A DNA stretch of 23,884 nucleotides, taken from contig JAQGAU010000789.1 of assembly GCA_034698045.1 (NCBI GenBank), positions 1-23,884 on the forward strand, given 5' to 3'. Below the pieces are notes generated by a model, which saw nothing but the letters and a program-made list of their open reading frames with translations, was not told where the DNA came from and did not search any database. Each line of letters opens with the position of its first letter. Position 1 is the stretch's first letter. Both the position numbers and the translations under genes were made by a program. Shown here in pieces: positions 1 through 8,927 of the stretch. The stretch is from Paramacrobiotus richtersi. Its lineage: Eukaryota; Tardigrada; Eutardigrada; Parachela; Macrobiotidae.

Positions 1-77
1 GTGCGCAGAAACGGTTGTCAACCCACGTTTTTGCATTACTCTTGAACATGGAGGACCTCCGCTTCGCTTCGGTCGAC

Positions 78-124
78 CAAGAACTTACTATATCTAAATA
101 TAATTTAGATATAGTAAGTTCTTG
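78..124. repeat. perfect 22-bp inverted repeat, 3-nt loop
   Basis: Left arm 78-99 and right arm 103-124 are exact reverse complements over 22 bases, separated by the three bases ATA. The arms start with CAAGAACTTACTA and end at TCTAAAT. An RNA copy or a single strand would form an almost fully paired hairpin. A shorter, imperfect hairpin with a closely similar arm lies at 15526-15583. The origin is unknown: a small hairpin/MITE-like element or a local template-switch event are both possible. Confidence 0.9.
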
Positions 125-349
125 CCTATACGTATACAGCGTCCAGAATCTCCATACGCTAAAACGCACGCTTGTATGGAAAACAAGTCATATTTCTGTA
201 AATGGTCAGTTTTATGGATCAGTATTAAAGAGTACAATTGCTACATGCATGTTAGAATTGACTTGTAAATAAAATTACTTTGCGGCACATGGTTTTTGGA
301 AACGATATGCAATACGCTATAGCTACATAGAAGTGTAAGTATTTATTAC

Positions 350-371
350 AGTTTGTTTTTAAAAACAAACT
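350..371. repeat. perfect 22-bp palindrome
   Basis: Two 11-base arms (AGTTTGTTTTT and its reverse complement) meet with no loop. The sequence is low in complexity (T run followed by A run), so it may have arisen by chance or slippage. No nearby gene feature explains it. Confidence 0.85.
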
Positions 372-1099
372 TTCGCACCTCCGGTACTCCTATGGAAGCC
401 TTTCACAGTATTCAAAAGGTGTGCAAAAACAGTAAAAATTAATAGCATATAATGTATAGAATTGTGGACAGTTTCCTTTCCACAGCTTCGATTTCTTTTG
501 CTAGATGAATATGAAAATCGTCTGCATAATGCCATAATATGTTATTACCGTTATATATAGACCGTATGATGCATAAATACTAGATCAATACAAAACCGTG
601 GACAAATTACCAAAATTTGGCCGGGAATGCAGAAAGTCCTGTTTGCAGAATTGTAAAATTTGCATGACGTAGAGATACGTACCGGCGCGGCTTTGCATTG
701 TTCTACATCCTCCTTTTACCGGACATCCATAAAGATTAAAGACAGCAGGATTTTTTGCGATAAGTGTACCTAGTCCAATTTCGTACCGAGTTCCTAAGAA
801 ACGCATTCAGACTGCTACAGTATTCTGCATAATGTAAAAGTGACCGCATGCAGATAATATTGCATGGCTAATATTAATATATGTTGTTGATTCTGGATCC
901 AGTATTCCGGAAGTACATACATGTGAAGTGTTTGCATGATATCGGGGTCTATTAATATTATATGAGCAGAATTTTTGTTTGTACTTGTACTAGTCGATCA
1001 GTATTTGAATTTAATGTTTCGTGAAAAACCAAGGACTGACTGACATTCATAATTTCCCATAATTTGATTACACTGGGAAACTTTCAAATTTGGAGAAAC

Positions 1100-2161
1100 A
1101 TGGAGCAAAATAACAGGACATTCTTTCGGAAAGGTCCACAATTCTGGAGCGATGATGCCCTTTCGACGAAACAAAAGGAAACCCTGGCGCAAGCCATGTT
1201 CGACGTTAATGCCGACGATGAGCGATATCTACGAGTCCATCCGGAAGTGGAATACATCATTACTGCAGTTGTCATGTGAAGAATTATTTCACGTTTGTCG
1301 GTTATAGATTTAAGGGTGCAGTATTTAAAAGATCGTCCACAAATTCGTATATGTGTAAAATCACATAGTTATTGAACTAATTACACTTTCATAACGTAAT
1401 CCACGACACCATGTTTCAGAACCAGAAGTGCTAATTGAGGTGAAACTGTGTAATAATGCAATTTCAGAGCATGTCATTTAGCTGCTTACAACGTTAACAA
1501 TTCTAACATGCTGATATATCATAGTTATGGTAAAAGAAATGAGAGTTCTTGCAGTTGTCTAGTTTTTTTTTATTTTTCCTACTCTTCGAACCATTTCACA
1601 GGTATAATATATCAGAATTTTGCAAATACATACAGTTTTCGTGATTATGGCATGCTTGTACATTTAGGGCAGCTACAGAAGCGAAGCCAGAAAATCCACT
1701 TTTGTTTGCTGTGGGTAGGTCAACCGTTGCTGATATGGGAGAATCGTAGTGCAGTGGCTCCAAACGAAGAGCTCAACGTAACAGAAGCAGTTAATGGCCA
1801 ATTGGCCATGACTCAAATTACATAGTTGAAAGAATGCTTTACTTTTTCTTCAGAAAAACGGTTTTTCGAAAACCAAATTACAATTTGCTGATAAGATGTT
1901 TTTCTGTTTTGAGATTTTTTATCCGGAGATAATTTGAAAGAACGCGTCATGGAGCAAGTACGCAAATACCGGCTGGACCAAACAGCGCATCGTCGACTGC
2001 GCCAACTGGAATACGGCGGAAGTGTCCCGTTTGATACCGATGCGGATCTGTTGATGGGGAAGACCATCGCTCAACAAAATCACCCGGCAGGCGATGACAA
2101 AAAACCGGAAACAAAACCACGCTTATCTGGCTCCAGCTCAACTCCTTCGACATCGTTTTAA
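1100..2161 (+). CDS. RIIAD1-like protein (RIIa domain), 3 exons, 156 aa
   Basis: Exons 1100-1275, 1668-1714 and 1914-2161 join in frame (176+47+248 nt) to give 156 residues. Donors are GTGAAG and GTAGGT; acceptors end TTTAG and TTTTGAG. An alternative third-exon acceptor at 1928 is also in frame and would drop five residues. The start at 1100 was chosen because the protein from here aligns without gaps to the RIIAD1 family over about 75 residues: ERYLRVHPEVEYIITAV matches the family's EKYLRTHKEVEWLI core, and exon 2 supplies AKPENPLLFAV, matching KRPDNILEFAA. The family carries the dimerisation/docking fold of PKA type II regulatory subunits, which binds amphipathic helices of anchoring proteins and is often found in cilia or sperm flagella. 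There is no cyclic-nucleotide domain. The tail after about residue 95 is polar, ends in a Ser/Thr/Pro-rich stretch and is longer than in vertebrate RIIAD1 (about 92 residues in total). It runs tail-to-tail with SURF4. Family placement is by eye. Confidence 0.78.
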
Positions 2162-2862
2162 TTCCACTTTAAGCAGCAGTTGAAAAAGTCGCCGGGCAGT
2201 CGCTTTTTTAGAGAAATTTCGTTAAAACCTGATCTGCATGGCGCTTGATAAACTGCACGAATAAGCTGTTCCTGTTGTAACGACTCATGTCATGTGAAGT
2301 TACGCAATCGATATATGCGAAAAAACCACTTCAGCAAGAATGCAACACTGATTTGTATCAGAAAATACGGTTTGAAGTCCGCAAAACATTTATTCAGCTT
2401 CAGAAAGAGGTAACAAAATTCATACGTTTTGAATTTAATTTGCCATGGACCTAGAAATTCCATAACCTAACCGTAAATTCCAAAACTCAAGATATCGAAC
2501 GCGCAAGGTGTACAACACAAAAATCGAATGCGAAATGATTTTTATAAAAGCAAAACTACGTGTCAGCAGTGCAGAATCGGCGACATCGCAAAAAAACAGG
2601 ATTTTCTTTACGCTTATTTCCGACATAACCCAAGCTCCAATAAAACGGACGTTTCAGATTTTATCGATTTTAGACTACGAGAACGACACGGGAAAAAACG
2701 GTCATGCACAGTTAAACTTAAAATTTTCATGGGGAAAAAGAAGAACTCTGGGAACCAAATCCACTGTTAACACATTAAAAAATCCCTTTCTCAAACTGGC
2801 AAAAAAGTGAGTGAAAAAACTTTCCCAAAACAGAAAAACCCAGTATTCATATAAAAAAACCT
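2162..2862. other. convergent intergenic region / 3' UTRs
   Basis: This stretch lies between the stop codons of two convergent genes. It carries AATAAA on the plus strand at 2639-2644 (usable by the RIIAD1-like gene) and AATAAA on the minus strand at about 2388-2393 (usable by SURF4). If both are used, the 3' UTRs would overlap by roughly 250 bases. The longest open frame here, about 100 codons, has no recognisable motif and looks like chance in an A-rich region. Confidence 0.4.
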
Positions 2863-3717
2863 CTACCAATCCTTCTTCCGGTTATCCACACTGATCTTCC
2901 CCGCGCCAATCGTCACAATCAGCAGTAATCCCCCGATAACGCTCAGCGTCTGGAAGAAGTCATATTTCAAAAAATCCCGCATGGGTCGCCCCGCCGGAAC
3001 CATCCAGAACGCATTCAAATAGATATTCCAAAACAGCAGCCATATCACCAGAATAAACGCTGACAACTTGGTCTTGTACCCGATCACCACCAGCGTCATG
3101 AGGATGGACCCGACGACGGCCTGGATCAGATTCAACGGTGACAGTTCAAAGTGGAGGAGTGTAGCGAACATGGCAACGAGGAGGACACGTCCGATCAGCT
3201 GCAGCCAGTTCTCCGCGTTCTTATTATCACCGATACTCGGAACACCCGCCATCAGCGTCGTTTTTCCCTGTTCGGCCCGGGACTCGGCCACCAGCAGGAG
3301 GAGTCCCCCGGCCAGCGCCAGATTCCGCATCAGGAACTGTACGTCCCACAGGATCTGGTAGGCAATGGTCTGCATTAGAACGACGGCACCCAGGATTCCG
3401 CAGGCGATGGGGACGTACTTCCGCAGCATAATCATCCCACAGGGAATCAGCTGGCCAAAGAGGTTCGTGATGACGAAGAGTGTGGAGATCCAGTACCCCC
3501 AGTGCCAGGTGGCATCCATGTACGAGCGCTGTTCGCTCCATTGGAACCACATGCGGATGCCGTCTTCGACGAACGTGGAAATCAAACATAAACGGGCAAT
3601 ATGGGGCAGGACGAGCTTGGTTTTGCGGTAGAATGCGTCGGAGATGTCTTCCAGTCTGTCCAGCCAGATGGCTTGCTGTCCCGTACGACGGTTACGGGCA
3701 TCCATGAAGGAAGCCAT
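2863..3717 (-). CDS. SURF4: Surfeit locus protein 4 (SURF4), ER cargo receptor, 284 aa
   Basis: A complete single-exon frame encodes 284 residues, close to the usual size of about 270. SURF4 (yeast Erv29 family) is a polytopic membrane protein that captures soluble secretory cargo in the ER for COPII export and cycles back from the Golgi. What is seen: a charged cytosolic N-terminus, the family segment ISTFVEDGIRMWFQW near residue 46, about seven hydrophobic segments between residues 37 and 272, the conserved ESRAEQGKT-type loop near residue 144, and a C-terminal KKDW. The last is a di-lysine (KKxx) signal for COPI retrieval, as expected for this family. The start chosen is the first ATG, giving MASFMDARN. 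No intron is present, while the other conserved genes in the window are split. The coding part is GC-rich against AT-rich flanks. Identification is secure; I saw no missing segment. Confidence 0.95.
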   Translation of the reverse strand: MASFMDARNRRTGQQAIWLDRLEDISDAFYRKTKLVLPHIARLCLISTFVEDGIRMWFQWSEQRSYMDATWHWGYWISTLFVITNLFGQLIPCGMIMLRKYVPIACGILGAVVLMQTIAYQILWDVQFLMRNLALAGGLLLLVAESRAEQGKTTLMAGVPSIGDNKNAENWLQLIGRVLLVAMFATLLHFELSPLNLIQAVVGSILMTLVVIGYKTKLSAFILVIWLLFWNIYLNAFWMVPAGRPMRDFLKYDFFQTLSVIGGLLLIVTIGAGKISVDNRKKDW

Positions 3718-4981
3718 TTCTGGATGGGGGACAGTTAAAATTATGTAGATGGCAGTATCCGATAATTATATCAGTGGTTCATCAGATAAAGTGCCACAAA
3801 GCGGTTGCAAATGAATATGTTCCGCTGCAAATTTCGATAAACGAAAAATTGCTTTGGTTTTACCGACGTGTCATTGGTTCTGATAATTATAGCGCGTCGC
3901 AGCGGTAACTGTACCGCTCTGTAGGCAATTCTGGAGAACAGTACAGAGAAATGTTTGGTCGGTGGAGGTTAGTTTTCGGTGTTATTGGTTATGGTAGGCG
4001 GAGTTACAACCGGAAGTCGGTCAAATCAGCTGGGAAAATCGACGGAAAGTGTATTTTTCGCGTTATCGGCTATTGGGTGCGTTTCTGGAGAATCAGGGCG
4101 AACGACCAGAGTATATGCAATTTTCGATCTTCCGCATCTCTGGTACAGAAAGCATCTAAATCAAGAACCGTGACAGTGCTAAGTCACCAGAGTGGAACAT
4201 ACTTGATTTATATGAAATCGCAAGCTAATCGTTAATTAGCCGAATATACATGGTTATTATACGTATATTCATACATGGATATATAGCATGCATAGGTGTA
4301 CTGGGTAAGTTTTTTATGATTTATACTAAGAAAAAAATACAACTGTTCTGCTTCTGGCATGCGAGCGGCCTCGTCCAAGTTCTAAACAGTCTTGAGGATG
4401 GATTGCTCCCACAAATGCAATATATATATTGTCACGCGTAGTGCGTTCGTGATAACCTCTAGGAAAATTGCACATTTCTTCATTTGCATGGCAATAATGA
4501 ATCTGTTGTTACAAATGCGGGAGAATTAATTTTGTTAACTTTATCCAAACGTCCGAACATGAGTGCCATCTGTCACCACGCAGTGATACCACGTATGCAT
4601 ATGTATACAATTTGCACATAATTATATATTTTCTAGTTATATACATACATATTAATTACATATTAATCATATACATAATTATAATTGTATATTAATTATA
4701 TACATAATTATATTTGTATATAATTTGTACGTATATTGCGTTTGTATACTAACTGCGATTGCGCTGTAATCAAGCTTAATTAATGCTACTAACTTGCAAG
4801 TCAAACATCGCAGAACGAACGAGAAGAGATTACTGAAGAACTAGTAATTACACCAGTACTCTTTGTATAATTGTATTTACAGCTGCTTGTAGGGCTTTAC
4901 ATGAACATCTTTCCTGGAACACAGTAGAGCTTCTTTTTAATATTTTCTGGCATTAATATTTGGGAGGACGAACTGGGATGG
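3718..4981. other. intergenic DNA between SURF4 and GPCR A
   Basis: No gene is supported. The left end holds the probable SURF4 promoter, read leftwards; a CCAAT-type element (ATTGG on the plus strand, near 3872) and a GC-richer patch around 3895-3945 are present, but no TATA box is obvious. The right half, especially 4600-4740, is very AT-rich and made of ATTA/TATA/ACAT words, with one 29-base tandem duplication listed separately. Short open frames around 3951-4440 lack coding character. Confidence 0.5.
4660..4717. repeat. 29-bp tandem duplication in AT-rich tract
   Basis: Units 4660-4688 and 4689-4717 match at 27 of 29 positions. They sit inside an almost pure A/T tract (about 4600-4740) that is itself built from related short words, so slippage is the likely origin. 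Confidence 0.8.
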
Positions 4982-5920
4982 CTATCGCTTTCGAAACGGC
5001 TGTACAACAAAATTCCGCAGATCAGGCAGAGCCGTAATAAAATACACTGGATCCAGTACCGGCTGCATTTCCAGCATCAAGGACATCACGCTCAAAAAGA
5101 CGGGATAATCCATTCTGACAAAACATGCTAATGTGAAGATCGCGCTCTGTGGTGTGTATAACAGCGTAATACTGACGGTAAGAATCGTCAGAACAACAAA
5201 CCCTTGTTTGCTGTCTTTGGACGGTGATGTTGTACTGCTCCTGCTCTCTCCGGACCCGGGATGCGATGAAGGAATAACTCGCAGCCTCCGACGTTTGTGT
5301 ATGAGATACACATACCCGAACGTAACAAAAAGACATGGGAATAAACAAATAACCACTTGGTAGATTGCGCCATATACGGTTAATGCGTTTCTGTTGGTCA
5401 CACACCCAAAAATGTCAATCGGTAGGCGATAAAGCAATCCTTGCAGGAGAACATACGGCAATGATACAACATGAACGTACAACCACAGAGCGTAACACAC
5501 AAGTCTTGCGGCTGCGGGAGACGCTTTCTGAGCGTAGGATACGGGAAAGGTCACGGCCCAGATGCGGTTAAATGTGATGAGTGTATGGGCATTGATCATT
5601 ACTCCTCCAATAACAAACGTCGAGTACGAGTACTGATAAATTGTACAGCCAACATTTCCCAGGAACCAATAGGGTCTAAACACTTGCCCGACAATATCCA
5701 GTGGATAGGTGAGAAAGGCGTAGATGAAATTGGCGGTAAGGAGACTGAAAAGGTAGATTTGGAAAGGATGCTGGAAGAGTCGTTTCTTGATGAAGATGAA
5801 CAGGGCCAGTCCATTCAGGAGGAACTGTACAGGGCAGATGGTGACCTTTGCAACGGCAAGGAAGGTCCAGTCTGGCGAATGCCACTGGGTGATGTTTAGT
5901 GATGTTGCGTTGGGCATCAT
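4982..5920 (-). CDS. orphan rhodopsin-like GPCR A, 312 aa, single exon
   Basis: An uninterrupted frame of 312 residues has the class A receptor layout: a short N-terminus with N-glycosylation sites NAT (4-6) and NIT (9-11), seven hydrophobic segments, a TM3 cysteine (VGCTIYQY) pairing with an ECL2 cysteine (IFGCVTN), and a short C-tail ending FRKR. Signature positions are atypical: D2.50 is N (LLTANF), the DRY motif is NRI (TFNRIWAVTFP), the TM6 CWxP is LYTP, and NPxxY is DPVYF. In TM3 the Cys-to-Arg spacing is 27, against 25 in receptor B, because TACTCG is tandemly duplicated (5621-5632), adding Tyr-Ser. The ligand is not predictable. ICL3 is basic followed by Ser/Thr-rich (about residues 210-235). 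It is one of three same-strand tandem paralogues. The start is supported by alignment with B and C. An identifiable family (peptide, amine) could not be assigned. Confidence 0.88.
   Translation of the reverse strand: MMPNATSLNITQWHSPDWTFLAVAKVTICPVQFLLNGLALFIFIKKRLFQHPFQIYLFSLLTANFIYAFLTYPLDIVGQVFRPYWFLGNVGCTIYQYSYSTFVIGGVMINAHTLITFNRIWAVTFPVSYAQKASPAAARLVCYALWLYVHVVSLPYVLLQGLLYRLPIDIFGCVTNRNALTVYGAIYQVVICLFPCLFVTFGYVYLIHKRRRLRVIPSSHPGSGESRSSTTSPSKDSKQGFVVLTILTVSITLLYTPQSAIFTLACFVRMDYPVFLSVMSLMLEMQPVLDPVYFITALPDLRNFVVQPFRKR
5621..5632 (-). repeat. 6-bp tandem duplication in TM3 of GPCR A
   Basis: On the minus strand TACTCG occurs twice in a row, encoding Tyr-Ser-Tyr-Ser where receptors B and C have only one such pair. 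The frame is kept and two residues are added to the outer part of TM3. Confidence 0.85.
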
Positions 5921-7991
5921 ACAGGAATGGGCTTTATTCTACTGTCGATAGGGACATTGACAAAATATGTACAGTAACCGTTAGTGCGTTATTAAATTAC
6001 CGCTCATGTTACAGATTAGATTCATGCCAATCTGATATTAGATAGCTATGGGTTACCGCACTACCCACGTCGACTCAAATTAAACAGATGTTTGCATAAT
6101 ATTGCAGTGGTCTAATATGATATTTTTGTTACTTCTATTGGGCTTCAGCTGCAAAAACAATTGCAATAAATTGTTGATATAAATTGTTGATTTTAACTGG
6201 AATCATGGACGTGCACGACAATATAAATGTTGCGGAATTTTTGTCACAAATCAGAAAATTAGGCACTGAATGCCGAAACTTGCAGGATTTGTCGATTGTG
6301 TTCTACTTCGATATTCTTGGCATACTTCAAGTACAATTAGCCTTCGATAAAGGGAGGGGCTTCGCTTCCTTGCGAGCTTAATTAATTGCCGCAACACAAT
6401 GAGTTCGAACCAATAACGTGCAGTTCAGCTCCGGAAACGATTTCTATGTATAGAGACGATGCAGCTGAACCAGAAACCGATGACCATATTAATTAATATA
6501 TTGTTCACGTTTCGTACATATACGACGTTACAATTGCTGCTCTTCGGCCAGTCAGACGATATCACTGATAGCAAATGTTTTGAAAACCATCAAAGCTGGA
6601 ACTCGCTCATGGTGAGGATTTGCTATGTGCATCCCGTGATTATATGTCAGCTGTTGTTTCGAGTGTAAATGCATTGTAAATTTATAAGGCCGGGTACCCG
6701 TACAAATAAATATTCAGTAAATAAAGTTCCTTTTTTTAAATTTTGGTGTCAAATAATTTCGAACAGCTTTTGCTAGTTGTGTGTTTTATGAGTAACAAAA
6801 TTGCTTCCACATTCACTTATGACCATGCATGACAGAATGACGACTCCATTAATGTGGGATGCCGATATATACACTTAATATAAGATATGGGGATTCAACT
6901 AATAATTATGACAGTACGAGTTCTACATGATAAAACATTACCTTTTCGAATTCGGATGATCGAATACGAAGTGCTGGAACTTCGCAAGTGTTGCAAGTCA
7001 GAACTTCGACCGGACTGCAACAATGCTGTATATATGCAGACCGTAACATCTTCCTCATTATGTTTTCTCTCGTTTAATTTCTCATTACTTTTTCTGCTGA
7101 TCATTTGATTGTGGAATACTGTCATAACTGGTCGAAGCGTTGAATAAAATTTTGCGCCGTCGTGATATCATCATGATATGCTATAAGCATTTCTTCTGTA
7201 TCTTACTTTATTTAGGTTAGTGACGGCAGCAAAGTCCAGATGAACAGGCTACAAGCATGATTGAAATATTTGCGAAGCATTCTGTAAAAATAAATTATCA
7301 AAGAATGCAATTAACAATTATGGTCATCGTAACTCGGTCGCTGCTTCATCGCGGTTCAGTAGCTGATAATATCTCCTTTCGTTCTCGGTTATTCCTGTTT
7401 TAAAGCGACAATCTGTCGGAAAAGATGTTATAATTATACACGACATGTTGGTAAACTTTCGGTGAGTAAGAACGTTTTTACAGGCCAACAATATCCGGCA
7501 AGACTTCAATGCAAGAAATTCCATAATAATATGATGAGTACTTCAATGACTGCTGTATGAATGCAGCGCACAATGCAGTGCAATGGTAGCAAATAATCTT
7601 AATTTAATAACCTCGCTTTAACTTCATTGTTTTTTCTAACGTGTGTAATCAATTTTACAGTGTGTAAAGCAGTTACGAAATAAAATCTGCAGCTTTTTAA
7701 AATCTTAATGCAGTGCTATATGTAGCGTAGCGCGTGCATGGCTCAAAAACGTTGTTTGTTTAAGTTGTTTCTACACAAAAATTGGTTAACGTTAATTAAC
7801 GAATGAATGACATGTACCCAAAACCAACATATCGTTCATTTGTTCATGTCGCGAATTGAACCGTGTGGCTCGAAAGCTCGAAGAGTTTGTATATGGTTTG
7901 TATACCGCAACAATCTTTCTACCGGTATATATACCGGTCGATCAAACGCTATGAGATGTCTTGTTAGCATTGTTATGCTAGATTTATGATT
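5921..7991. other. intergenic DNA between GPCR A and B
   Basis: No gene supported. Open frames up to about 75 codons (for example near 6184-6381, 6459-6668 and 6887-7125) lack motifs, are AT-rich and overlap on both strands. The left end should contain the promoter of receptor A and the right end the 3' UTR of receptor B. No remnant of a further receptor copy was recognised. Confidence 0.5.
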
Positions 7992-8927
7992 TTAGTGTTT
8001 TCGAAACCATTCCCCGACAAAATCCCTGAGTTCCGGTAAAGCCAGAACAAAGTACACAGGATCCAAAACGGGTTGCAAAGCAATCAAAAGAAACAAGACA
8101 TTCAACATGATTGGATGGTTCAAAGGCATAAATCGAGCTACTGTAAAAATCGCACTGGCGGGGGTATACAAGACGGAAACGCTGACCGTTAAAATGGTCA
8201 AAACTATAAAACCTTGTTTCTTGTCCCGACGCCCCGATACGGCACTGTTTCCACTGTCACCGTGTCCTGCATTTCCGGGGATGATCCGAAGCCGCTTTCG
8301 CATATACAACAAATACACATAACCTGTTGTAATGAACAAACAGGGCAGAAAACTAACAACAACTTGATAGACTGCACCGTAACCCGTCAACGATCTCTGC
8401 ATGTTGCCTAAGCATCCGAACGTTTCAATTGGCAAGCGATAATACACCGCATGAAGCACGACGTACGGCAAAAAGAACACGTGCATGTATAGCCACACAA
8501 CACAGGAAATCTTCACCGCTGTCTTCGAAGACTTGTTCTGTGTGTAGGATATAGGAAAGGTCACGGCCCAGATGCGACTGAAGGTGATCAGTGTGTGAGA
8601 GTTGATCATAACACCTCCAATAATATGCGTAGAGTACTGATATACGGTACAGCCGACGTCGCCCAAATACCAGTAGGGACGGTAGATCTGCCCGACAATA
8701 TCCAGTGGATAGTTGAAAAAGGAGTACATGAAGTTAGCTAGAAGAAGGTTGAAGAGGTAGATTTGAAATTGGTTGGAGAATAATCGCTTCTGTATAAAGA
8801 TGAGCATAACCAGCCCGTTGAGGGTGAACTGGACAGGGCAAATGGTGACCTTTACAATCGCAGTGAAGCTCCATTCGGCGGGATGCTGGTGCGTGCCGTT
8901 CAGTGGTGGTAATGTTGAGTTAACCAT
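7992..8927 (-). CDS. orphan rhodopsin-like GPCR B, 311 aa, single exon
   Basis: The frame is open upstream of the ATG at 8927 as far as 9020, but that extension has no ATG at its head and is not shared. The start at 8927 (MVNSTLPPLNGT) matches the N-termini of paralogues A and C and gives 311 residues. N-glycosylation sites are NST (3-5) and NGT (10-12). Seven hydrophobic segments are visible: TM1 from about residue 22; TM2 with NLLLANF, so N at 2.50; TM3 from the disulfide Cys to SRI with the canonical 25-residue spacing; TM5 with FLPCLF; TM6 LYTP; TM7 VLDPVYF, so D at 7.49. ECL2 has a Cys (FGCLGN). ICL3 is basic and Gly/Ser-rich. This copy has the most regular structure of the three and is probably functional. 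It belongs to the class A fold; the ligand and subfamily are unknown. Confidence 0.9.
   Translation of the reverse strand: MVNSTLPPLNGTHQHPAEWSFTAIVKVTICPVQFTLNGLVMLIFIQKRLFSNQFQIYLFNLLLANFMYSFFNYPLDIVGQIYRPYWYLGDVGCTVYQYSTHIIGGVMINSHTLITFSRIWAVTFPISYTQNKSSKTAVKISCVVWLYMHVFFLPYVVLHAVYYRLPIETFGCLGNMQRSLTGYGAVYQVVVSFLPCLFITTGYVYLLYMRKRLRIIPGNAGHGDSGNSAVSGRRDKKQGFIVLTILTVSVSVLYTPASAIFTVARFMPLNHPIMLNVLFLLIALQPVLDPVYFVLALPELRDFVGEWFRKH

Larger units (their letters stand above)
1..1099. other. intergenic DNA, no gene recognised
   Basis: AT-rich sequence with only short open frames that show no codon bias, no recognisable motif and no plausible splice pattern. It holds two perfect inverted repeats (78-124 and 350-371, listed separately). 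The promoter of the gene beginning at 1100 should lie at the right end, but no clear TATA box is visible there. A non-coding first exon could be present and would not be detectable by eye. Confidence 0.6.

Noticed and set aside
1508-1825. A 105-codon frame covering exon 2 of the RIIAD1-like gene
   Set aside because: It reads the exon in the wrong phase and crosses the splice sites; the spliced model aligns with a known family.
2508-2810. A 100-codon frame between the RIIAD1-like gene and SURF4
   Set aside because: It is Lys/Asn-rich because of A-rich DNA, overlaps another frame of similar length, and has no motif or good start context.
3227-3589. A 120-codon frame rich in Arg, His and Gly on the minus strand
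   Set aside because: It lies wholly inside SURF4 in another frame; SURF4 is clearly the coding frame.
5471-5899. A 142-codon plus-strand frame inside GPCR A
   Set aside because: It is antisense to the receptor, acidic and without motifs; the receptor frame has seven membrane segments and paralogues.
6385-6415. A tRNA-like GTTCGAACC stretch
   Set aside because: The flanking bases do not form a T-stem and no acceptor, D or anticodon arms could be found around it.
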